From Caulobacterales bacterium (lineage in GTDB: Bacteria; Pseudomonadota; Alphaproteobacteria; Caulobacterales; Caulobacteraceae), in assembly GCA_016183935.1 (NCBI GenBank), contig JACPDR010000046.1:1-64000 (forward strand): a stretch of 64,000 nt of DNA, given 5' to 3'. Below are positions 55,656-64,000 of the stretch, in pieces. Positions within the stretch are counted from its first letter, which is position 1; each line of letters opens with the position of its first letter. The notes below the pieces were generated by a model, which was not told the origin of the DNA, ran no database searches, and was given only the letters and a program-made list of their open reading frames with translations. The translations under genes and the position numbers were made by a program.

Positions 55656-57038
55656 TTGGCCGACTACGACTACGACCTCTTCGTCATCGGCGCCGGCTCC
55701 GGCGGCGTTCGCGCGGCCCGGCTGACGGCCCTCGGCGGCAAGAAGGTCGCTATCGCCGAGGAGTTCCGGGTCGGCGGCACCTGCGTGGTCCGCGGCTGCG
55801 TGCCCAAGAAATTCATGGTCATGGCTTCCGAGATCAGCCACGCGCTCGAGATCGCCGAGGGCTACGGCTGGTCCTTCGAAGGCACGAAATTCGACTGGCC
55901 GACCTTCCTCGAGGCCAAGGACGTCGAGATCGCCCGCCTGTCCGGCATCTACGCCGCCAACCTCGGCAAGGCCGGCGTCGACCTGATCCACGGCCGCGCG
56001 GTTCTCAAGGACGCCCACACCGTCGAGATCGTCGGCAAGAACCAGACCGTCACGGCGGAGAAGATCCTCGTCGCCACCGGCGGCCGCCCGTGGAAGCCCG
56101 AGAGCCTGCCCGGCATCGAACACGCCATCACCTCGGAAGAGGCCTTCCACCTGCCGGAACTGCCGAAGCGCATCCTGATCGCCGGCGGCGGCTATATCGC
56201 CGTGGAATTCGCCGGCATCTTCGCCGGGCTCGGCGTCGAGACGACCCTGATCTATCGCGGCCCCAACATCCTGCGCGGTTTCGACGACGACGTCCGGGCG
56301 CACCTCGCCGGCGAGATCGAGAAGCGCGGCATCAAGGTCATCCTCGGCGCCCAGCACCAGGCCATCGAGAAGACGGACGCTGGTCTGGTCAACGTGCTGG
56401 AGAACGGCATGCGGATCGAGACCGACGTGGTCATGTTCGCCACCGGCCGCGTCCCGCACGTCAAGGACCTGGGCCTCGACGCGGCCGGCGTGAAGATCGA
56501 CGCTGACGGCGCCATCTGCGTCGACGCCTTCTCCAGGACCTCGGCCGAGAACATCTGGGCCATCGGCGACGTCACCGACCGGATGAACCTGACCCCTGTC
56601 GCCATCCGCGAGGCGGTGGCCTTCCACGAGACCGTTTACCGCAACAATCCGACCCATTTCGACTACGAGGCGGTCGCCACGGCGGTGTTCAGCCAGCCGT
56701 CGGTCGGCGTGGTCGGCCTGTCCGAGAGCGAGGCCCGCCATTCCTGCCCCGGCGAGGTCGATGTCTACGTGACCCGCTTCCGGCCGATGAAATACGCCTT
56801 CACCGGCTCGGACGAGCGGATGCTGATGAAGCTGGTGGTCGATGCAACCAGCCAGAAGGTCGTGGGCGTCCACATCGTCGGCCCCGAGGCCCCCGAGATG
56901 ATCCAGCTGGCCGCCATCGCCGTGAAGGCCGGCCTGACCAAGGCCCAGTGGGACGCCACCTGCGCCGTCCACCCGACCATGGCCGAGGAGCTGGTCACCC
57001 TGAAGGAGAAGCAGTCCTCCGACACGAACGCCGGATAG
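55656..57038 (+). CDS. gor: Glutathione-disulfide reductase
   Basis: A 460-residue flavoenzyme if started at the TTG at 55656, which gives (M)ADYDYDLFVIGAGSGGVRAAR, the usual N-terminus, with a GGGAG site upstream; an in-frame ATG at 55605 would add 17 non-conserved residues. Redox pair Cys in GGTCVVRGCVPKK, NADPH motif AGGGYIAVEFAG, WAIGDVTDRMNLTPVAIREA and the C-terminal catalytic His in CAVHPTMAEE. It keeps glutathione reduced with NADPH. Confidence 0.94.
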   Translation: MADYDYDLFVIGAGSGGVRAARLTALGGKKVAIAEEFRVGGTCVVRGCVPKKFMVMASEISHALEIAEGYGWSFEGTKFDWPTFLEAKDVEIARLSGIYAANLGKAGVDLIHGRAVLKDAHTVEIVGKNQTVTAEKILVATGGRPWKPESLPGIEHAITSEEAFHLPELPKRILIAGGGYIAVEFAGIFAGLGVETTLIYRGPNILRGFDDDVRAHLAGEIEKRGIKVILGAQHQAIEKTDAGLVNVLENGMRIETDVVMFATGRVPHVKDLGLDAAGVKIDADGAICVDAFSRTSAENIWAIGDVTDRMNLTPVAIREAVAFHETVYRNNPTHFDYEAVATAVFSQPSVGVVGLSESEARHSCPGEVDVYVTRFRPMKYAFTGSDERMLMKLVVDATSQKVVGVHIVGPEAPEMIQLAAIAVKAGLTKAQWDATCAVHPTMAEELVTLKEKQSSDTNAG

Positions 57039-57152
57039 GGCCGGGAGCAGGGGGCATGGCGACGCCGACGGCGCCCCCACAACCTCGCGCGGCGGCCGGG
57101 CCCGGGCGCGCGCCGCCTTGGGCTCTGGCCCGGTCTGTGCGTATGTAGGGTC

Positions 57153-57650
57153 ATGACGCCGACGAAGGTCACCTTCGATCCGAGAGTTCGCGAGTCCCTG
57201 AATCTCTTCGTTCGCGCGCTCGAGGTCGCCGCGGGCGACGCCTTCATCGTGTCCATTCTGCTCCTCAGCGACGACGGCCGCCGCCTCGGCTGCTTCGTGG
57301 CCCCGAGCCTCCCCGCGGCGTTCTGCGACGCCATCGAGGGTGAGGCGATCGGGCCGGCGGCGGGCTCGTGCGGCACGGCCGCCTGGCTCGGCCATGAGGT
57401 CTACACCCACGACATCGAGAGCGATCCGCTATGGGTCCGCTACCGCGAGCTTGCCCTGAGGCATGACCTGAAGTCCTGCTGGTCGACGCCCATTCTGGAC
57501 GAGGCGAACCAGGTCGTGGCGACCTTCGCGATCTACCACCGGACGCCCAGCAGCCCCTCGTCGGCCGAGGTCGACGCCATCCGGTTGGCGGCCAGAGCAC
57601 TCCTGCCCCTGATCGAGGCCAGGTCGAGCCCGAGGCGCCCAGGACCCTGA
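57153..57650 (+). CDS. GAF-domain protein
   Basis: A 165-residue protein consisting of one GAF domain: [48 protein letters not shown] and [24 protein letters not shown]. The pattern (GSCG-A-...-W-x-YR-LA, CWSTPI) is the one found as a sensor in GGDEF and kinase proteins, but here it stands alone. The ligand is unknown. Confidence 0.85.
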   Translation: MTPTKVTFDPRVRESLNLFVRALEVAAGDAFIVSILLLSDDGRRLGCFVAPSLPAAFCDAIEGEAIGPAAGSCGTAAWLGHEVYTHDIESDPLWVRYRELALRHDLKSCWSTPILDEANQVVATFAIYHRTPSSPSSAEVDAIRLAARALLPLIEARSSPRRPGP

Positions 57651-57753
57651 CCGGGCGCTTTCCCCCGGGCGGCGACGACTCGCGCGCGAAGGAAAACGCC
57701 ATGCGGCGCGACGGTTCATTGTCCACAAGCCGCGCCCGGCCTATCTTGCTGAA

Positions 57754-59124
57754 ATGACCCGCTGGACGCCCGAGAGCTGGAGATCGAAACCCGTCGTGCA
57801 GATGCCGACGGACTATCCGGACATGGCCGCCCTGCATCGCGTCGAGGACGAACTGCGCGCCATGCCGCCGCTGGTCTTCGCCGGCGAGGCGCGTCACCTG
57901 ACCGCCAAACTGGCCCAGGTCGAGGCGGGCGAGGCCTTCCTGCTCCAGGGCGGGGACTGCGCCGAGAGCTTCAAGGAATTCTCGACCGACAACATCCGCG
58001 ACACCTTCCGCCTGATCCTGCAGATGGCCGTGGTGCTGACCTTCGCCGGCGGCAAGCCGGTGGTGAAGGTCGGCCGCATCGCGGGCCAGTTCGCCAAGCC
58101 GCGTTCGTCCTCGCTCGAGACCATCGGCGACGAGACCCTGCCCAGCTACCGCGGCGACATCATCAACGGCATGGCCTTCACGCCGGAAGAGCGCCTGCCG
58201 GACCCGCAGCGGCTGATCCGCGCCTACAACCAGTCGGCCTCGACCCTGAACCTGCTGCGCGCCTTCGCCGGCGGCGGCTACGCCGACCTGTACAACATCC
58301 ACCGCTGGACCATGGGCTTCGCGGCCGACACCGCCTACGGCGCCAAATACCGCGAACTGGCCGACAAGATCACCGAGGCCCTGGCCTTCATGGAGGCCGT
58401 CGGCGTCACCCCCGAGTCCCATCCGGATCTCAGCCGCGTCGAGGTCTTCACCAGCCACGAAGCCCTGCTGCTCAACCTCGAAAGCGCCCTGACCCGCCTC
58501 GACGGCGGCACCGGCGACTGGTTCGACACCTCGGCCCACATGGTCTGGATCGGCGAGCGCACCCGCCAGCTGGACGGCGCCCACGTCGAATTCGCCCGCG
58601 GCATCAAGAACCCGATCGGCCTGAAGTGCGGCCCGACCATGGAACCGGACGATCTGCTGGCGCTGATCGATGTGCTCAACCCGGACAACATCCCCGGCCG
58701 CCTGACCCTGATCGGCCGCTTCGGCGCCGACAAGGTCGGCGATCGCCTGCCGCGCCTGATGAAGGCGGTGAAGGCCGAGGGCCGCCGCGTGGTCTGGTCG
58801 ATCGACCCGATGCACGGCAATACGCTCAAGGCCGGCAACGGCTACAAGACCCGCCCCTTCGAGCGGATCCTGTCCGAGGTGCGCGGCTTCATCGATGTGG
58901 CCGAGGCCGAGGGCGTCCACCCCGGCGGCGTGCACCTTGAGATGACCGGCCAGAACGTCACCGAATGCCTCGGCGGCGCCCAGGCTCTGACCGAGGACGA
59001 CCTGTCCAGCCGTTACCACACCCACTGCGACCCGCGCCTCAACGCCGACCAGGCGCTGGAACTGGCCTTCCTCGTCGCCGAGCGGCTCAAGGCCGGGCGG
59101 GTCAGCCGCTCGCAGGCGGCCTAG
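57754..59124 (+). CDS. aroG: Class II 3-deoxy-7-phosphoheptulonate synthase
   Basis: A 456-residue class II (plant-like) DAHP synthase: [66 protein letters not shown] and [18 protein letters not shown] carry the Mn2+, PEP and erythrose-4-phosphate sites. It commits carbon to the shikimate pathway. The stop is directly followed by the GTG of the prephenate dehydratase gene. Confidence 0.95.
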   Translation: MTRWTPESWRSKPVVQMPTDYPDMAALHRVEDELRAMPPLVFAGEARHLTAKLAQVEAGEAFLLQGGDCAESFKEFSTDNIRDTFRLILQMAVVLTFAGGKPVVKVGRIAGQFAKPRSSSLETIGDETLPSYRGDIINGMAFTPEERLPDPQRLIRAYNQSASTLNLLRAFAGGGYADLYNIHRWTMGFAADTAYGAKYRELADKITEALAFMEAVGVTPESHPDLSRVEVFTSHEALLLNLESALTRLDGGTGDWFDTSAHMVWIGERTRQLDGAHVEFARGIKNPIGLKCGPTMEPDDLLALIDVLNPDNIPGRLTLIGRFGADKVGDRLPRLMKAVKAEGRRVVWSIDPMHGNTLKAGNGYKTRPFERILSEVRGFIDVAEAEGVHPGGVHLEMTGQNVTECLGGAQALTEDDLSSRYHTHCDPRLNADQALELAFLVAERLKAGRVSRSQAA

Positions 59125-59697
59125 GTGGAGGGGGTCGGCCGCCCCGCTGACGACGACGTCCCGGGCCGCTGCGCCTACCAGGGAGCGCCCGGCGCGTTCA
59201 GCCACGAGGCTTGCATCGACCTGCGCCCGTGGGACCAGCCCGTCGCCTACGACAGCTTCGAGGCGGCGATCGACGCCCTGAAGGCGGGGGAGGTGGGGTG
59301 CGCCCTGATCCCGGTCGAGAACACCACCATCGGCCGCGTCGAGCCGGCCGCATCCCTGGTCGAGAAGGCCGGCCTGACCGTGGTCTCCGAGGTCTGGCGG
59401 CCGATCCGGCTGGCCCTGATGGCTCCGGCCGGCGCGCGACTGGGCGACATCAGGACGGCCGAGAGCCATCCGGCCGCCCTGGGTCAATGCAGCGGCACGC
59501 TCGGCAGCCTCGGTATCCAGTCTGTCGAGGCCTATGACACCGCCGGAGCGGCCCGCGCCGTCGCGGAGGCGAAAGATCGCACCCGCGCCGCGGTCGCCCC
59601 CATGCGCGCCGCCGAAGTCTACGAGCTGTCGATTCTGCGCAACGACATCCAGGATTCGGCCGACAACCGGACGCGATTTGTCCTGCTTAGCGCCTGA
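59125..59697 (+). CDS. Prephenate dehydratase domain protein lacking ACT domain
   Basis: A 190-residue protein from a GTG right after the aroG stop. It has the PDT blocks CAYQGAPGAFSHEAC, VGCALIPVENTTIGRV, ESHPAALGQC and the catalytic T-R-F in DNRTRFVLLS. It ends there, so the phenylalanine-binding ACT domain of about 80 residues is missing. It would convert prephenate to phenylpyruvate without Phe feedback, or feedback could come from another protein. The aroG-PDT-chorismate mutase order supports the aromatic pathway role. Confidence 0.85.
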   Translation: MEGVGRPADDDVPGRCAYQGAPGAFSHEACIDLRPWDQPVAYDSFEAAIDALKAGEVGCALIPVENTTIGRVEPAASLVEKAGLTVVSEVWRPIRLALMAPAGARLGDIRTAESHPAALGQCSGTLGSLGIQSVEAYDTAGAARAVAEAKDRTRAAVAPMRAAEVYELSILRNDIQDSADNRTRFVLLSA

Positions 59698-59937
59698 ACG
59701 GCTTGACGCCGCACGATCCGTGCGCCCAATGACGCCCATGGTCCGCTCGCAAGCCATCGCTGCGACTGCATTCGCCCGCCTTCCGGCGGCCGCGGACCTG
59801 TATTTCTACGGCTTTCGATACGCCGGCTGAGGCGTCGGGCATCGCGTCCTGACCGCCTCGCCGGCGACCGCTCCGCGATGGAGCGGCGGCTCGCAAACGC
59901 CCCCGAACGCCTCCGTAGAAATCGAAAGCTCCTCCCC
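59698..59937. other. Spacer between prephenate dehydratase and chorismate mutase genes
   Basis: No gene is called in these 240 bases. A CCGCC-TTCC-GGCGG hairpin near 59777-59790 is the only clear structure; I see no leader peptide rich in Phe or Tyr that would indicate attenuation. Confidence 0.35.
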
Positions 59938-60708
59938 GTGCCCCATTCCAGTACCCAGCCCGCTCTCCAGCAAGTCTGGCCCGCGCCGCTCGACCTCTCC
60001 GCCGAACAGATGGCCCTGGCCGCCCTGCGCCACGAGATCGACGATCTCGACGACCAGCTCCTCGCCCTGTTCGAGCGCCGCCTCGCCATCGCCGCCCGCG
60101 TCGGCCGCGCCAAGGACGCCCCGTCCGGCCCCCATGTGAAGCTGCGGCCCGACCGCGAGCAGGCCGTTCTCGACCGCGTTCTCGCCCAGGCCGGACCGGA
60201 CAACCGGGAGGCCGTGGAATCCCTCTGGCGCCAGATCGTCGGCTGGGGCCTGGCCCGTCAGGGCCGGATGAAGGTCCAGGTCTGGTCTCCCGTCGAACCG
60301 ACCCGCGCCTTCGACGGCGCCCGTCTCCGCTTCGGCGCGGCGGCCGACATGCGGGCCGTGCGCGATCCCCAGGCCGCGCTGGCCTGGGCCGCCGAGGGTC
60401 ACGGCGTGGCGGTGCTCGCCGTCAACGCCGGCGATCCGTGGTGGACCGGCCTTCGCCGCGAATGGTCGGCCCTCAGCGTCTTCGACGGCTTCGGCGGCGA
60501 GACCCCGACGGCGCTGGCGGTCGGCAAGATCGATCCGGCCGCCCTGCCCAGCGGCCGTCGCGTGCTGGTCACCGCCGGCGGCGACGCCGGCGACGGCTCC
60601 GGCATCCGCCGCCGCGGCCTCGACACCCACCACGGCTGGACCCTGTCCCTCACCGACGCGGTCCTGCCCGTCGGCGGCGACGAGGGCTGCGTCGGCGCGA
60701 TCGGCTAG
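59938..60708 (+). CDS. Chorismate mutase-family protein with C-terminal extension
   Basis: A 256-residue protein from a GTG at 59938; an in-frame ATG at 59878 adds 20 Arg-rich residues and ATG 60031 would remove the leader. Residues about 20-105 form an AroQ-type helix bundle (LRHEIDDLDDQLLALFERRLAIAARVGRAK, cited in part, with the Arg, Lys and Glu of the active site). The remaining 150 residues have no recognised domain (ALAWAAEGHGVAVLAVNAGD; LSVFDGFGGETPTALAVGKID) but recall the prephenate dehydratase-associated segment of P-protein relatives in this order. Confidence 0.82.
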   Translation: MPHSSTQPALQQVWPAPLDLSAEQMALAALRHEIDDLDDQLLALFERRLAIAARVGRAKDAPSGPHVKLRPDREQAVLDRVLAQAGPDNREAVESLWRQIVGWGLARQGRMKVQVWSPVEPTRAFDGARLRFGAAADMRAVRDPQAALAWAAEGHGVAVLAVNAGDPWWTGLRREWSALSVFDGFGGETPTALAVGKIDPAALPSGRRVLVTAGGDAGDGSGIRRRGLDTHHGWTLSLTDAVLPVGGDEGCVGAIG

Positions 60709-60772
60709 GGCGCGGCGTCACAGGCCCGTCGGTCCGCTGAGTGGATCGGGCGCCTCGCCCTGACCGGGATCT

Positions 60773-60889
60773 CTACTTCTTGCCCGGAACCTGAGTGAAC
60801 GGCGAGGTTCCCACCGACACCGCCGGCTTGGCCTTCTCCGCCTTCGGCTTGCGGATTTCCTTGTTGCTGCGTGCTTGACCCTTGGCCAT
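60773..60889 (-). CDS. Small basic conserved protein (38 residues)
   Basis: A 38-residue Lys-rich protein starting MAKGQARSNKEIRKPKAEK and ending in SPFTQVPGKK. The ATG at 60889 has a good AGGAG ribosome site. Similar MAKGQ-RSN-E-KKPK micro-proteins occur widely in proteobacteria; the function is unknown, and nucleic-acid binding is plausible from the charge. It is divergent from the SidA-like gene. Confidence 0.75.
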   Translation of the reverse strand: MAKGQARSNKEIRKPKAEKAKPAVSVGTSPFTQVPGKK

Positions 60890-61045
60890 GGCCGCTACTC
60901 CTGCGACGCCGGCCGCCAGAGGGGCGGATGACTGGTGGCGTGCTGGGCGCACCATAGCAGGACCTTTCAGCATGCGGGTGAGTTTGAGCTTCACCGGCGG
61001 GGATGACCGGGTATGGCCGCTTGACTGGAACCAAACGAGAACATA

Positions 61046-61060
61046 GAACATTACCGGAAC
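61046..61060 (+). promoter_or_regulatory. LexA (SOS) box, alphaproteobacterial type
   Basis: GAACATTACCGGAAC is a perfect direct-repeat GAAC-N7-GAAC, the LexA site of alphaproteobacteria. It lies 17 bases before the start of the SidA-like gene; a third GAAC is at 61039-61042. Confidence 0.8.
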
Positions 61061-61077
61061 ACGCAAGGGAGGCCGTC

Positions 61078-61173
61078 ATGGCGCGTTGGGTTCGGGATAT
61101 GCTGTCGCTGGCGTCGTGCGGCGGTTTCGTCTGGGTGATGTGGCAAGCTGCGCTGATGACCTCGGCGGCCTGA
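61078..61173 (+). CDS. SidA-like SOS-induced membrane micro-protein
   Basis: A 31-residue protein: a basic start (MARWVRDML) followed by one hydrophobic segment (SLASCGGFVWVMWQAALM). An AAGGGAGG ribosome site lies 7 bases upstream and a LexA box before it. Size, the MARW start, single helix and SOS control match SidA of Caulobacter, the 29-residue inhibitor that blocks division through FtsW/FtsN after DNA damage. The identity is an inference from these features. Confidence 0.7.
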   Translation: MARWVRDMLSLASCGGFVWVMWQAALMTSAA

Positions 61174-61232
61174 AGGATCCATCGGTCCGCTGACCGATGC
61201 GAGCGAACAGCCCTGAGCGGAAAGCCGGACGC

Positions 61233-61259
61233 TTCGGACTCTTCGGACTCTTCGGACTC
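61233..61259. repeat. Three tandem copies of a 9-bp unit
   Basis: TTCGGACTC occurs three times without gaps in the 262-base gap before dnaE. The gap holds no supportable gene; the 80-codon frame across it has no conservation signs. Confidence 0.6.
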
Positions 61260-61435
61260 CTGTTTGCCGTTTTACCCGGGTCTTATCGGTATGGAGGCGG
61301 AGGGCCCGGCGGGCCTATCCACAGCCGGCCCCCGACCGCGGCGTCGGTCGCGCCGCTTTCCGGTGTCCCGGTCGCCCGTGATGTGAGACTCGGTCCAGAA
61401 CAGACGCACGCATCGGCGAAGGAACAGAACCCGGT

Positions 61436-64000
<2,565 letters not shown>

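Noticed and set aside
61233-61259. A CRISPR-like array.
   Set aside because: Units of 9 bases without spacers; no CRISPR repeat or cas gene is present anywhere in the window.

Overview
The window is GC-rich alphaproteobacterial DNA, most likely from Caulobacterales (a Brevundimonas- or Caulobacter-like organism). Pointers are a CC0125/CC1285-type lipoprotein, a GAAC-N7-GAAC LexA box in front of a SidA-like micro-protein, class II DAHP synthase, and RpiA and GlmU in a Caulobacter-like context. The genus is an inference from gene character, not from a search.

Layout. (1) 1-5407: the tail of a conjugative-transfer operon of P-type T4SS (trbL end, trbF, trbG, trbI, a TraF-type S26 peptidase, a lytic transglycosylase) followed by three small, overlapping genes, two of them with DNA-binding signatures. 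(2) 5408-7538: an AT-richer patch with four copies of a TGACGGACATT-type repeat, then a Fic protein with an AbiEi-like N-terminus. (3) 7539-41167: a large stress and low-oxygen island. It holds fixK-fixL-fixJ, four tandem-domain universal stress proteins, succinyl-CoA:acetate CoA-transferase, cytochrome b561 and a cytochrome c, two PNPOx-like flavoproteins, two flavodoxin-fold oxidoreductases, a beta-CASP nuclease, an AMP-phosphorylase-like enzyme, a PRPP-synthetase-like enzyme, a cation P-type ATPase (frameshifted), sulfide:quinone oxidoreductase, an RND pump with a BigR/SqrR-like ArsR repressor, and a patatin. At least fourteen TTG(A/C)-N6-(T/G)CAA FixK/FNR-type boxes, mostly 34-84 bp before start codons, tie most of these genes into one regulon. 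(4) 41268-46964: a 2-hydroxyacid dehydrogenase, a ThDP enzyme, a Crp-type regulator, an aldehyde dehydrogenase and gene remnants. (5) tRNA-Val(CAC) at 47227-47301 separates the accessory region from (6) core-like genes: a dicarboxylate/amino-acid symporter, SDR/HxlR pair, gph, glmU, rpiA, two tandem secreted paralogues, gor, a GAF protein, aroG (class II), a prephenate dehydratase domain, chorismate mutase, a LexA-box micro-gene and the first 855 codons of dnaE.

Working model. FixL (haem-PAS kinase) senses low oxygen and activates FixJ, then FixK, which switches on genes for acetate/succinyl-CoA energy conservation, redox carriers, nucleotide recycling (AMP to ribose-1,5-bisphosphate and possibly PRPP), RNA turnover, ion pumping and stress proteins. 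An adjoining sulfide/persulfide module is joined to the same control through a box in front of sqr. No rRNA, CRISPR array or intact transposase was seen.
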